NCBI GenBank assembly: GCA_964442285.1 | Contig: CAYTZH010000048.1 | Location: 1-32,184 of the forward strand | Source: CAYTZH01 sp964442285 | GTDB taxonomy: Bacteria; Myxococcota_A; UBA9160; JAFDET01 | Reading direction: 5' to 3' | Length of the DNA stretch: 32,184 nucleotides | Shown: positions 1 to 8,450 of the stretch, one piece after another | Layout of the letters: each line of letters begins with the position of its first letter | Position numbering within the stretch: position 1 is the first letter of the stretch | Position numbers and translations under genes: made by a program | The notes under the pieces: model-generated | What the model was told of the DNA's origin: nothing | What the model saw: only the letters and a program-made list of their open reading frames with translations | Databases searched by the model: none

Positions 1-1105
1 CCTCGTGCATCTGCACCTGGTTGATGCCGGCCAGGTTGAACTCGACCGGATCCTCCGCGGTGGACAGGTTGTCGCTGGTCTTGTTGAGCTCGGAGAGGGC
101 CGAGTACAGGGTCGTGGTCTTGCCCGAGCCGGTGGGACCCGTCACCAGGACCATCCCGTAGGGGCGGTGGATGCAGTCCTGGAAGACGTCGATCTGCTCG
201 TGGGTGAAGCCGAGCTTGGTCATGTCGAGCTGCAGGTTGCCCTTGTCGAGCAGACGCAGGACGGTCTTCTCGCCGAATAGGGTGGGCAGCACCGAGACGC
301 GATAGTCCATCTCCCGGCCCCGGCCCATCTTCAGCTTGATGCGGCCGTCCTGGGGCAGCCGGCGCTCGGCGATGTCGAGCTCGGACATGATCTTGATGCG
401 CGAGGTGATGGCGTTCCGCAGCTTGAGCGGCGGCTTCATCACCTCGTAGAGGACGCCGTCGATCCGGTAGCGGACCCGGAACTCCTTCTCGTAGGGCTCG
501 ATGTGGATGTCCGAGGCGTCCTTCTTGATCGCGTCGGTGAGGATCAGGTTCACCAGCTTGACGACCGGGGCGTCCTCGGACTCCTTCGCCAGCTCGCCGA
601 GGTCGACGTCGTCGTCGTCGGCGATGACCTCGAAGTCGGAGTCGTCGAAGTCGCCGATCACGTCCTCGAGGGACGAGCTCTGGTCGTAGTAGCGGTCGAT
701 CGCCGCCTTGATGGCGTCGGCCGTCGCGACGACCACCTCGACGTTGTACCCGGTGAGGAACTTGATGTCGTCGATCGCGAAGATGTTGGAGGGATCGGCG
801 GTCGCGATGATCAGGCTCGAGCCGGCGCGGTTGACCGGCAGCACCTGGTGCTTCATCGCCACGTCCTCGGGGATCAGCTTGATCACCGCCGGATCGATCT
901 CGAACTCCTCGAGGTCGATGGCGGGGACGCCGTACTGCTTGGCGACGAAGTCGTTGAGCTCCGACTCCTGCAGGAAGCCGAGCTTGGTGATGTGGGCCCC
1001 GAGGCGTCCGCCGGAGCTGCGGGCCTCGTCCTTGGCCTTCTTCAGCTGGTCCGCGCTGAGGACGTTCTCCTTGACCAGGAGATCCCCGATTCGCTGGTCG
1101 TCCAA
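1..1105 (-). CDS. pilB: PilB/GspE-type secretion ATPase (partial, 3' end beyond window)
   Basis: Hexameric AAA+ ATPase that powers type IV pilus extension (PilB) or type II secretion (GspE) at the inner face of the cytoplasmic membrane. About 368 residues are visible. An N-terminal MshEN/GspE_N domain (about residues 1-150, opening DDQRIGDLLVKENVLSADQ) is followed by the N2 region with KKDASDIHIEP and RYRIDGVLYEV, and the Walker A GPTGSGKTT near residue 322. The frame is open at the window edge, so Walker B and the tetracysteine zinc region are missing from view. The start is taken as TTG at 1105 because GGAGAGG lies a few bases upstream and there is no better in-frame ATG or GTG. It lies downstream of the flippase-domain gene on the same strand, 126 bp away. 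I favour PilB over GspE from the N-terminal domain and overall similarity, but only the missing C-terminus and neighbours would settle this. Confidence 0.9.
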   Translation of the reverse strand, partial: MDDQRIGDLLVKENVLSADQLKKAKDEARSSGGRLGAHITKLGFLQESELNDFVAKQYGVPAIDLEEFEIDPAVIKLIPEDVAMKHQVLPVNRAGSSLIIATADPSNIFAIDDIKFLTGYNVEVVVATADAIKAAIDRYYDQSSSLEDVIGDFDDSDFEVIADDDDVDLGELAKESEDAPVVKLVNLILTDAIKKDASDIHIEPYEKEFRVRYRIDGVLYEVMKPPLKLRNAITSRIKIMSELDIAERRLPQDGRIKLKMGRGREMDYRVSVLPTLFGEKTVLRLLDKGNLQLDMTKLGFTHEQIDVFQDCIHRPYGMVLVTGPTGSGKTTTLYSALSELNKTSDNLSTAEDPVEFNLAGINQVQMHE

Positions 1106-1198
1106 TGCGTCCCTCTCCGCTCGGCACCGGCCGGAGGACCGACCGCCGCCGGCGCGTGCTGAAGCTGCCGCTGCGCCAGGGGCTTGGCCGCCCCTCCT

Positions 1199-1217
1199 GC
1201 GGGTTCAGGAAACCCGC
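1199..1217 (-). terminator. inverted repeat downstream of the flippase-domain gene
   Basis: GCGGGTT at 1199-1205 and AACCCGC at 1211-1217 form a perfect 7 bp stem with a 5-base loop. It starts 15 bases after the stop codon of the upstream minus-strand gene and lies before the pilB start. There is no T-run after the stem, so it is only a candidate terminator or processing hairpin. Confidence 0.35.
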
Positions 1218-1231
1218 GACAACCCGCTCGG

Positions 1232-2311
1232 TTATCGGCGTTCGGGAGTGGGATCTTTACCGGCAGGACCCCCGGCGGGGGCAGGATCCCCCAGGTCGTC
1301 CATGCGACCGTGCGCCCCCAGCTCGCCGAAGCGGGTCCGTCCCGTACGCAGGACCGCGAGACCGAGGGCGGTGAGGGTCAGCCAGAACACCCCGTGCACG
1401 AGGGTGCCCATGGCGACGGCCGGGCCCGCCTGCACCCCGAAGGGGACCAGGGCCGTCTTGCAGGCCAGGTGGTAGGGCCCGAAGAACCCGGGCGCCGAGG
1501 GCACCGCCACGGCGAGCCCGACCATGGTGAGCAGGACGTAGGAGGCCGCCAGGGTGCGACCCGCGGAGCCCAGGTCGAGGCCGAGGGCGGTGATCCCGAC
1601 CCAGAAGGGGACGATGCCGAGCACCAGCCAGATGATCGCGGTGTAGAACACGATCCAGAACACGTGTCCGCCCCGGGAGATGGCGCCGAGGCCGTCCGCG
1701 AAGCTGCGCACCAGGGCCTCGACCCGCACGGCGAGGGGCTCGGACACGGGGCGCACCACGGTGTTGGCCAGGCGGATCATGGGTTCGGGCCAGAGCCGCA
1801 GACAGATCACGAAGACGATGGGCGTCGAGAGCACCAGCAGCAGGGGTACGCCGACGGCCATGCCGCCCGCCCCGAGCCGGAAGCCGTAGACGCCCACGAT
1901 CACCCCCACGAGTCCGAGAAAGACCGAGGTATCGATGACGCGCTCCAGGATCACCGTGCCGAACAGGGCCGTGGCCCCGGCACCCGTCTCCCGGGCCAGG
2001 TACCAGGCCCGCACCACCTCGCCGATCCGGAGCGGGATCAGGTTGTTGGCCATGAAGCCCACCGCCGTCGAGCGGAACAGGGGACCGGTCCCGATGGGAT
2101 GGACCGGGTCGGTCAGGTAGCGCCAGCGCAGCGCCCGGACGTACATGGTCAGGAGGTAGGCCGGGACCGACACGGCCAGGAGCAGGAACCAGTTGGCCTG
2201 GGCGATGGCCTGCCCCACCTGCCCGAAGTCCACGTCGCGCAGGGCGAGCCACAGGCACACCGCGGTGATGGCGAGGCCGACCCAGACCTTGGGATCGCGG
2301 AGCTGCCTCAA
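1232..2311 (-). CDS. YbhN-like flippase-domain integral membrane protein
   Basis: A 359-residue multi-spanning inner-membrane protein of the lysylphosphatidylglycerol synthase TM-region/YbhN/AglD family (formerly UPF0104). Members are thought to move or modify lipid-linked substrates, but the substrate is rarely known. Family marks are an early hydrophobic segment after DPKVWVGLAI, then YVRALRWRYL, GFMANNLIPLRIGEVVRAWY around residues 88-107 and a late small-residue run PSAPGFFGPYH. It is the TM half only: no catalytic MprF synthase domain is attached. The start is TTG at 2311, overlapping the ribF stop as TTGA, with GGAGCGG just upstream, which implies translational coupling to ribF. Polar-lipid transport near an envelope cluster is an inference. 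Confidence 0.8.
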   Translation of the reverse strand: MRQLRDPKVWVGLAITAVCLWLALRDVDFGQVGQAIAQANWFLLLAVSVPAYLLTMYVRALRWRYLTDPVHPIGTGPLFRSTAVGFMANNLIPLRIGEVVRAWYLARETGAGATALFGTVILERVIDTSVFLGLVGVIVGVYGFRLGAGGMAVGVPLLLVLSTPIVFVICLRLWPEPMIRLANTVVRPVSEPLAVRVEALVRSFADGLGAISRGGHVFWIVFYTAIIWLVLGIVPFWVGITALGLDLGSAGRTLAASYVLLTMVGLAVAVPSAPGFFGPYHLACKTALVPFGVQAGPAVAMGTLVHGVFWLTLTALGLAVLRTGRTRFGELGAHGRMDDLGDPAPAGGPAGKDPTPERR

Positions 2312-3261
2312 GACCCGCTCCGCAGGAGCCGTCGGGCGGCCTCGACGTCGGCTCCGATCTGGCCGCGGAGCGCATCGACCCCCGGGAAGCGCCGCTCGTC
2401 CCGCAGGTGGTGGGCGAAGGAGACCTCCACCCGCCGACCGTAGAGATCGCCTTCGAAGTCGATGAGATGGGCCTCCGCCAGGACCGGGTCGTCCGCATGG
2501 AAGGTGGGCCGTCGGCCTACGTTGGTGACGGCCGGAATCGCGCCCCTGGGGGATGGGTCTCCGGGATCGAGCAGGCGCAGGAAGCCCGCGTAGACGCCGT
2601 TGCGGGGAAGGATCTCGTTCTCCGGGGCCAGGTTGGCGGTGGGAAACCCGAGCTCGCGGCCGCGCCGATCGCCCTCCACCACGCGGCCGCGCACCGCGTA
2701 GGGGCGGTCCATCAGCCGGGCCGCCGCCTCCACGCGCCCCTCCCCCAGCAGGCTCCGGATCCGCGTCGAGTTCACGTCCTGCCCCTCCACGGTCACCTCG
2801 GGAATGATCGTGACCGCGAATCCGAGCCGGGGCCCCAGCTCCGTGAGCAGACGCATCGACCCCTCGCGGTCCCGACCGAAGTGGAAGTCGTAGCCGACGT
2901 ACACCTCGAGCGGCCGGAGCCGGCCGTGGAGCACCTCGCGGACGAAGGCCTCGGCCGGCAGGGCGGCGAAGGCGCGGTCGAAAGGCTCCACCACCACCAC
3001 GTCGACACCCAGGGCCTCGAGCCGCTCGAGCTTCTGCTCCAGGGTGGTCAGGAGTCCGGGCGCGCTGTCCGGGCGCAGGACCTTGCGCGGATGCGGATCG
3101 AATGTGTAGACGACCGCCTGCCCCGCGTGGGCCCGGGCCCGCTCGGTGACGATCTCCATGATCGCGCGGTGCCCGAGATGGACACCGTCGAAGTTCCCGA
3201 TCGTGACGACCGGGTGCTGGAGGGGACGATCGAGTGCGGCGCTCCCGGCGATGACCTGCAA
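2308..3261 (-). CDS. ribF: bifunctional riboflavin kinase / FAD synthetase
   Basis: Cytoplasmic enzyme making FMN from riboflavin and then FAD from FMN, using ATP. At 317 residues it has the usual length. The N-terminal FAD-synthetase domain shows TIGNFDGVHLGH (residues 20-31), YTFDPHP and VGYDFHFGRDREGS. The C-terminal flavokinase domain shows GRELGFPTANL, PRNGVYAGF, VTNVGRRPTF and a terminal helix rich in basic residues. The start is a TTG at 3261 with GCGGAG about 9 bases upstream; no ATG is available near the expected N-terminus (MQVIAG). It starts 15 bp from the divergent lptG-like gene, so its promoter must lie within that gene's 5' coding sequence. The downstream flippase-domain gene overlaps its stop. 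Confidence 0.95.
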   Translation of the reverse strand: MQVIAGSAALDRPLQHPVVTIGNFDGVHLGHRAIMEIVTERARAHAGQAVVYTFDPHPRKVLRPDSAPGLLTTLEQKLERLEALGVDVVVVEPFDRAFAALPAEAFVREVLHGRLRPLEVYVGYDFHFGRDREGSMRLLTELGPRLGFAVTIIPEVTVEGQDVNSTRIRSLLGEGRVEAAARLMDRPYAVRGRVVEGDRRGRELGFPTANLAPENEILPRNGVYAGFLRLLDPGDPSPRGAIPAVTNVGRRPTFHADDPVLAEAHLIDFEGDLYGRRVEVSFAHHLRDERRFPGVDALRGQIGADVEAARRLLRSGS

Positions 3262-3276
3262 TGCTAGACTCCGCGG

Positions 3277-4353
3277 GTGCGAATCCTATCGCGCTACCTC
3301 CTCCAGCGCTTCCTGACCTGGTTCGCGGTGCTCTTCATGGTGCTCTCCGCGGTCATCGCCCTGGCGGAGCTGCTCCTCAACCTCGACGAGCTCACCGCGG
3401 TGCGCGGCGGTTTCTCGGGAGCGCTGCAGGTTCTGGGCCTGAAGCTCGTCGCCTACTACCTGCCCGTGATGTTCCCGGTGACGGCCTTCGTGGCCATGTT
3501 CCTGTGCCTGGGCTTCGCCGCCCGGGGGCTCGAGGTGACCGCCATGAAGGCCGGCGGCATCTCGCCCCTGCGCGCGGCGGTCCCGCTCCTGGTGGCCGCG
3601 ATGGCGCTGACGGCCCTGGCCCTGGTGCTGGACGAGACCGCGGTGCTCGGCGCCGAGCGGGCCTGGCGCCAGCAGACGCCCGAGAGCGAGACGCGCATCG
3701 ACTTCCGGCGCGGCTCCTTCTGGTATCACTCTGCCCGCTACATCTACAACGTCAAGGACGCGGACCCCGAGACGCGCACCCTCTCCGGTGTGCGCATCTT
3801 CGAGCTCACCGACGAGGGGCGCCTGGTGCGTCGGATCGACGCCAGGCAGGCGCGCATCGACGAGGAGGCCTGGTTCCTCGACGACGTGATCGAGCGGCGC
3901 TTCGACCTCGCCGCGCCCGAGCGACCGCCGGAGATCGTCGAGCAGGCCGAGATGACGCTGCACGACGGCGAGCACCGGGACGCGGCGCTCCTGGGCGCCG
4001 ACGCGGAGACCCTCTCCCTGGTCAACCTGCGCGAGCTGATCGGCGCACGCCGCCGCACCGGCGAGGACACGACCCGCTTCGAGGCCCAGTTCCACACCCG
4101 GCTCTCGTCCCCGCTGACGGTGTTGCTGCTCTCGCTGCTGGCGGTACCCCTGGCCCTGCGCGTGGAGCGGCACAAGACGGTGGCCTTTCCGGCGCTCCTG
4201 GGCGTGCTCTGGCTGGCGGCCTTCTTCGGGGCGCGCAACGCGGTCTCGATCCTGGCCGACCAGAGCGCCCGCGCCGCCAGCACCCTCCCCTGGGCCCTCG
4301 TCGCCGTCTTCCTCGTCGCCGGCGCCTGGAGTCTGCTCCGCGTCCCGCGCTGA
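3277..4353 (+). CDS. lptG: LptF/LptG family LPS-export ABC permease
   Basis: Inner-membrane permease of the YjgP/YjgQ family. LptF and LptG pair with the ATPase LptB2 to pull lipopolysaccharide from the inner membrane and hand it to LptC/LptA. The 358 residues show the family layout: TM helices around 12-35, 55-80 and 98-118, a periplasmic jellyroll region (about 120-265) with many charged residues, then three TM helices from about 270 to the end. The N-terminus (ILSRYLLQRFL) and KAGGISPLRAAVPL resemble LptG more than LptF, but the two are hard to separate by eye. The start is GTG at 3277; there is no convincing ribosome-binding site in the 15 bp gap to ribF. No partner permease is next to it, which is unusual because lptF and lptG are often adjacent. 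It is convergent with hflC, 11 bp apart. Confidence 0.85.
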   Translation: MRILSRYLLQRFLTWFAVLFMVLSAVIALAELLLNLDELTAVRGGFSGALQVLGLKLVAYYLPVMFPVTAFVAMFLCLGFAARGLEVTAMKAGGISPLRAAVPLLVAAMALTALALVLDETAVLGAERAWRQQTPESETRIDFRRGSFWYHSARYIYNVKDADPETRTLSGVRIFELTDEGRLVRRIDARQARIDEEAWFLDDVIERRFDLAAPERPPEIVEQAEMTLHDGEHRDAALLGADAETLSLVNLRELIGARRRTGEDTTRFEAQFHTRLSSPLTVLLLSLLAVPLALRVERHKTVAFPALLGVLWLAAFFGARNAVSILADQSARAASTLPWALVAVFLVAGAWSLLRVPR

Positions 4354-4360
4354 GCCGCTG

Positions 4361-4372
4361 CCCGCTAGCGGG
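4361..4372. terminator. palindrome at convergent lptG/hflC ends
   Basis: CCCGCTAGCGGG is a perfect 12 bp palindrome between the ends of two convergent genes, and it includes the hflC stop codon (TAG on the minus strand). It could fold as a short stem on either transcript and serve as a two-way terminator. There is no T-run, so confidence is low. Confidence 0.35.
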
Positions 4373-5240
4373 GGGCCTGGAGCTCGCGAAAGAACTCGTG
4401 CTCCGGGGGCAGCACCATGGTGGTGCCCTCGCCGATCGTCTTCCGATACGCCTCCAGGCTGCGGACGAAGCCGTAGAAGTCCGGGTCGGCGCTGTAGGCC
4501 TCGGCGTAGATGGCCGCCGCCTGGGCATCGCCGTCGCCGCGCAGGATCTCGGCGTCGCGCTTCGCTTCGGCCACGGTCACCCGGGCCTGGCGATCGGCCT
4601 CGGCCCGGATCCGGGTGCCCTGCTCCTCGCCCTCGGCCCGCAGCCGCCGGGCCTCCCGCTCCCGTTCGGTCCGCATGCGGGCGTAGACGCTGTCGATGGT
4701 GCGGTCGGGCAGCTCCGTGCGGTTGATGCGCACATCGACCACCTCGATCCCCTCCCCCTTCAGCTCCTCGCCCGCGTTCTTCGTGATGGTCTGGATGATC
4801 TCGACACGCGCCTCGGTGAGAAGCTCCGGGATGGTGCGGCGGCCGATCTCCTCGCGGACGTCGGCGGTGATGGTGTCGCCGATGCGCTGCTCGGCGCGCT
4901 GCATCTCGCCTCCGAAGGATTCGTAGAAGAGCTGCGGGTCCGCGATGCGCCAGACCACGTAGTTGTCCACGTTGAGCCGCTCCTGGTTCTTGGTGGGCAC
5001 CGAGCTCGGATCCACGTTCAGGTAGAGCAGCCGTCCATCGAAGGTCTCCACCCGGGTGACCAGGGGAGCTCGGAGCCAGATCCCCGGTCCGGTCACGCTG
5101 ATCGGGTCTCCGAAGAAGAGCACCATCTTCTTCTCGCCCTCGCGGGTGACCAGGATCGGACCGATGCCTGCATTCCCCGCCGCGAGGGCGCCCGCGCTCA
5201 GGGCGACCAGCACCAGCAGGATGAAGAGCATGCGCCTCAC
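4365..5240 (-). CDS. hflC: HflC, SPFH-family subunit of the FtsH-modulating HflKC complex
   Basis: Single-pass inner-membrane protein with a large periplasmic SPFH/band-7 domain. In characterised bacteria HflC and HflK form a large cage around FtsH and limit its access to membrane substrates. The 291 residues hold one N-terminal TM segment (about 3-22), an SPFH domain (about 25-200, with PGIWLRAPLVTRVETFD and DNYVVWRIADP) and a long helical region rich in Arg, Glu and Ala (about 200-260). The C-terminus IGEGTTMVLPPEHEFFREL is typical of HflC. The GTG start at 5240 overlaps the hflK stop as GTGA, with GGGGAG upstream; an in-frame ATG three codons later is possible. It is the last gene of a long minus-strand operon. 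Confidence 0.93.
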   Translation of the reverse strand: MRRMLFILLVLVALSAGALAAGNAGIGPILVTREGEKKMVLFFGDPISVTGPGIWLRAPLVTRVETFDGRLLYLNVDPSSVPTKNQERLNVDNYVVWRIADPQLFYESFGGEMQRAEQRIGDTITADVREEIGRRTIPELLTEARVEIIQTITKNAGEELKGEGIEVVDVRINRTELPDRTIDSVYARMRTEREREARRLRAEGEEQGTRIRAEADRQARVTVAEAKRDAEILRGDGDAQAAAIYAEAYSADPDFYGFVRSLEAYRKTIGEGTTMVLPPEHEFFRELQAPR

Positions 5241-6265
5241 GGCTGCTCCCCGCCCCCTGCCGGCGCGGGCGGCGGCGGAGGCGGCGCGGCGGTCGAGGGC
5301 GCGCTGCTGCGGCCGATCGGGATGTAGGGGAGGACGTTCGTTCCGGACTCGATGATGACCTTCTCCACGCGGGGCATCACCTCCTCCATGGTCTCCAGGT
5401 AGAGCCGCTTGCGGGTCACCTCCGGCGCCTTCTCGTACTCGACCAGCAGCGCCGAGAAACGCGCGGCCGCGCCGGTGGCCTCGGCGATCCGCGCCTCGCG
5501 GTAGGCCTGGGCCTCCTCCCGCAGCTTGGCGGCCTCGGCCCGCGCCTCGGGCAGCACCTCGTTGGCGTAGCCCTCGGCCTGGTTCACGATGCGGTCCTTG
5601 TCCTGATCGGCCGCGGTCACGTCGTCGAAGGCGTCCTTCACCTGGGGCGGCGGCTGCGCATCCTGCAGCTCCACCCGGGTGATGAGGAGACCGGATTCGT
5701 AGCGATCCAGAGTCTCCTGGATCAGGTCCTGGGTCTCGGTCTGCACCTCGCCGCGCTTCTCGGTGAGCACGTCGTCGACGGAGGTCCGTCCGATGACCTC
5801 GCGGATCGCGGCCTGGGCCGTATCGCGCAGCGTGTCCTGGGGGCTCGCCACCCGGAACCGGGCGAAGAAGGCGTCCTTGATGCGGTACTGCACCACGAAG
5901 CCGATGTTGACGATGTTGTTGTCGCTGGTCTGGACCGTGCCCTCGTCCTGCTGCACCGACGTGGGCTCGCCGGTGGCGGGGAAGCCGAACTCCTCCCGCT
6001 CCAGCGACTGGACGTTCACCGTCTCGTGGCTCTCGAGGGGCGGCGGCAGGTGGAACTTGATCCCTGGCGACGTCTCCGTCCGGTCGTACTGCCCCAGGAA
6101 CAGGATCACCGCGTGGCTCCCGGTCTCCAGGGTGTAGAAGCCCGTGGAAGCCCAGTACCCGAGGACCGCGAGCGAGGCGCCGAGCACGACCCAGTTGACG
6201 ATCGCTCGCCCGACCCGGCGCTTGACCCTGGCGTCGGGCTCCAGACTCTCGACGTCGCGACTCAC
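5237..6265 (-). CDS. hflK: HflK, SPFH-family subunit of the FtsH-modulating HflKC complex
   Basis: Partner of HflC. The 342 residues comprise a short cytoplasmic N-terminus, a TM segment (about 22-42), an SPFH domain (about 45-230) containing TGFYTLETGSHAVILFLG, PGIKFHLPPPLE and NIGFVVQYRIKD, then a long helix region with DKDRIVNQAEGYANEVLPEA and YLETMEEVMPRVEKVI, all classical for HflK. It ends in a Pro-rich tail (a run of six prolines, then Gly-rich) that is poorly conserved in the family. The GTG start at 6265 overlaps the slipin stop as GTGA. The gene order slipin-hflK-hflC makes co-translation likely. Confidence 0.93.
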   Translation of the reverse strand: MSRDVESLEPDARVKRRVGRAIVNWVVLGASLAVLGYWASTGFYTLETGSHAVILFLGQYDRTETSPGIKFHLPPPLESHETVNVQSLEREEFGFPATGEPTSVQQDEGTVQTSDNNIVNIGFVVQYRIKDAFFARFRVASPQDTLRDTAQAAIREVIGRTSVDDVLTEKRGEVQTETQDLIQETLDRYESGLLITRVELQDAQPPPQVKDAFDDVTAADQDKDRIVNQAEGYANEVLPEARAEAAKLREEAQAYREARIAEATGAAARFSALLVEYEKAPEVTRKRLYLETMEEVMPRVEKVIIESGTNVLPYIPIGRSSAPSTAAPPPPPPAPAGGGEQP

Positions 6266-7062
6266 GCCGAAGCGGCCCCCGAGCCGCCCTCCGGGGCCTC
6301 CTTCTCGCCGCGCCGGCGGGCCTCGATCTCGTAGAAGGGCTTGAGCAGGTCCATCGGGATCGGGAACGCGATGGTCGAGTTGTTCTCGGTCGCGATCTCC
6401 GAGAGCGTCTGCAGGTAGCGGAGCTGGAGCGCGGCGGGCTCGGAGGACAGCACGCCAGACGCGGCAGAGAGCCGCTCGGCGGCCTGGAACTCGCCCTCGG
6501 CGTGGATGATCTTGGAGCGCTTCTCGCGCTCCGCCTCCGCCTGGCGGGCCATGGCGCGCTGCATGTCCACGGGCAGGTCGATCTGCTTCACCTCCACGGC
6601 CCGCACCTTCACGCCCCAGGGCTCGGTCTGCTCGTCGATGATCTCCTGCAGCTGGCGGTTGATGCGGTCGCGCTCGGCGAGCAGCTCGTCGAGCTCCGCC
6701 TGGCCGCAGACGCTCCGCAGGGTGGTCTGGGCCAGCTGCGAGGTGCCGTACAGGTAGTTCTCCACCTGGATCACGGCCTTCTCGGGATGGAGCACCCGGA
6801 AGTAGAGCACCGCGTTCACCTTCACGGACACGTTGTCGCGGGTGATGACCTCCTGCGATGGGACGTCCATCACGATCTCGCGCAGGCTGATCTTCACCAT
6901 GCGCTCGATGCCGGGGATGATGAGGTTGAGACCCGCCTCCATCACCCGGTTGAAGCGGCCGAGCCGGAAGACGACGCCTCGCTCGTACTCAGCCAGGATT
7001 CGGATACACGCAAACAGGAGCGCCAGTGCGATGGCGCCCGCGATGATCGGTGCCGAGAACAT
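6262..7062 (-). CDS. slipin (stomatin-like SPFH membrane protein)
   Basis: A 266-residue stomatin/slipin homologue of the type that pairs with NfeD and scaffolds membrane microdomains. It has an N-terminal hydrophobic hairpin (about residues 3-24), then the SPFH core with RILAEYERGVVFRLGRF, ITRDNVSVKVNAVLYFRV and YGTSQLAQTTLRSV, and a coiled-coil stretch QAEAEREKRSKIIHAEGEFQ. The tail LRYLQTLSEIATENNSTIAF is strongly conserved in bacterial slipins. The ATG at 7062 follows a strong ribosome-binding site (GGGGAGGGGG). It is 38 bp downstream of nfeD and overlaps hflK, so it links the two known pairs NfeD-slipin and HflK-HflC. Confidence 0.93.
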   Translation of the reverse strand: MFSAPIIAGAIALALLFACIRILAEYERGVVFRLGRFNRVMEAGLNLIIPGIERMVKISLREIVMDVPSQEVITRDNVSVKVNAVLYFRVLHPEKAVIQVENYLYGTSQLAQTTLRSVCGQAELDELLAERDRINRQLQEIIDEQTEPWGVKVRAVEVKQIDLPVDMQRAMARQAEAEREKRSKIIHAEGEFQAAERLSAASGVLSSEPAALQLRYLQTLSEIATENNSTIAFPIPMDLLKPFYEIEARRRGEKEAPEGGSGAASA

Positions 7063-7100
7063 GTCCCCCCTCCCCTTTTCCGGACGGCGGCGCCGGTCCC

Positions 7101-8450
7101 TCAGGACGGCGGCGGCGCCTTGCGCACCTCGAGCCGCAGGCCATCCACGGCCGTGACCTCCACCCGGTCGCCGGCCTCGATGGGCTCGGCGGCGTGGGCG
7201 TTCCAGTACTCGCCCCGAAGGAAGACCGATCCCTCGGGATCCAACGGGGTGTCGGCCCGCCCCCGCATGCCCACCAGCTCGTGGGTGCCGGAGACCTGGG
7301 GCGACCCCAGACTGCGGCCGACCAGCACGATCACGAGCAGCGCGAAGAACGAGAGCGTGGCCACCGCCGGAACCAGCACCTGCCAGAAGGAGACCCCCAG
7401 GCCTCCGAGCTCGGGCACCTCGAAGATCATCGAGCCCCCGAGCAGCAGACACACCACCCCCGCGGCGAACAGCAATCCGAAGGAGGTGACGAAGATCTCG
7501 GCCACGAACAGTCCCAGCCCCCCGACGATGAGCAGCAGCCCGAGCCAGGAGAACGGCAGGATCTGGAGCGCGATGAAGGCCAGCATCAGGCAGACCGCGC
7601 CGGCCACCCCGGGCAGGATCCCGCCGGGGTTGGTGAACTCGACGTAGAGCCCGAGCAGCCCTGCGAGGAACAGCAGCAGCGCGATGTCCGGCGTGGCGAG
7701 CACGTCGAGGAAGCGGTTCATCGGGGACATCCCCAGCTCGCGGGCTTCGGCGCCCGCGAGCTCGAGGGTGCGGGGGCCGCCGGCCAGCTGCACCTCGCGA
7801 CCCTCGATCCGCTCCAGCAGCTCCGCTCGGGAGGATGCGATCAGGTCGATCACCCCGATCTCGAGGGCCTCGTCCTCCCCGATGGCCACCGACTCGCGGA
7901 CGGCCTTCACCGCCCACTCGACGTTGCGGTCGCGCTCGCGGGCGATCGTCTCCATGAAGGCGGCCATGAAGTTCTCCGCCTTCTCCGCGGCGAAGTCGCG
8001 CGCGCCCTCGTCGTCCTCGCCGCCGCCGCCGCCTCCACCGCCGCCGCCGATCGACACCGGGTGGGCGGCGCCGATGCTCGTGGATGGCGCCATGGCCGCC
8101 ACGTGACCAGCCAGGGTGATGAAGGCGCCGGCCGAGCCGGCCCAGGCGCCGAAGGGCGTCACGTAGACGATCACGGGGACGGCGCTGTTCAGCATGGCCT
8201 GGATGATGTCCTTGGTGGACGAGACCAGACCGCCGGGCGTGTCGAGCTCGATGAGGACCGCCGCCGCGCCCTCCTGGGCCGCCTGCTCGATCCCCTTCTG
8301 CAGGTAGTCCGAGACGGCGGGGTTGATCGACCCGTCCACCCGCAGCACCAGCAGGTGCTTGCCCTGGCCGGCGGCCGGCGGCGCCGCCAGACCCGTCCAC
8401 ACCAGGGCGACCAGGGCGGCCAGCGCGCCGAGCGCGACGCTGCGCCTCAT
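7101..8450 (-). CDS. nfeD: NfeD-type membrane serine protease (ClpP-class)
   Basis: Full-length NfeD: signal or TM segment (about residues 8-28), ClpP-like serine protease domain (about 32-230), four TM helices (about 255-380) and a C-terminal OB-fold NfeD domain (about 385-449). The likely nucleophile is Ser106 in AGSAGAF, and Lys157 (AAEKAEN) sits where the Ser-Lys dyad lysine falls in the archaeal homologue PH1510; that assignment is by eye. Known relatives cleave a hydrophobic C-terminal segment of stomatin partners, which fits the slipin gene immediately downstream. Odd point: ten consecutive glycines (135-144) followed by an acidic patch interrupt the protease domain before the dyad lysine. 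The ATG at 8450 overlaps the coaBC stop as ATGA, with GGGGAG upstream. Confidence 0.92.
   Translation of the reverse strand: MRRSVALGALAALVALVWTGLAAPPAAGQGKHLLVLRVDGSINPAVSDYLQKGIEQAAQEGAAAVLIELDTPGGLVSSTKDIIQAMLNSAVPVIVYVTPFGAWAGSAGAFITLAGHVAAMAPSTSIGAAHPVSIGGGGGGGGGGEDDEGARDFAAEKAENFMAAFMETIARERDRNVEWAVKAVRESVAIGEDEALEIGVIDLIASSRAELLERIEGREVQLAGGPRTLELAGAEARELGMSPMNRFLDVLATPDIALLLFLAGLLGLYVEFTNPGGILPGVAGAVCLMLAFIALQILPFSWLGLLLIVGGLGLFVAEIFVTSFGLLFAAGVVCLLLGGSMIFEVPELGGLGVSFWQVLVPAVATLSFFALLVIVLVGRSLGSPQVSGTHELVGMRGRADTPLDPEGSVFLRGEYWNAHAAEPIEAGDRVEVTAVDGLRLEVRKAPPPS
8019..8048 (-). repeat. nfeD: (GGC)n trinucleotide tract encoding ten glycines in nfeD
   Basis: Ten glycine codons in a row, mostly GGC with one GGT and one GGA, form a trinucleotide repeat inside the protease domain. 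Such tracts can change length by slippage in steps of one residue without breaking the frame. Confidence 0.9.

Noticed and set aside
1184..2443. Long plus-strand frame opposite the flippase gene and ribF
   Set aside because: Its translation is His-, Gly-, Glu- and Arg-rich without family motifs, typical of the antisense frame of a GC-rich gene; the minus-strand genes have clear families.
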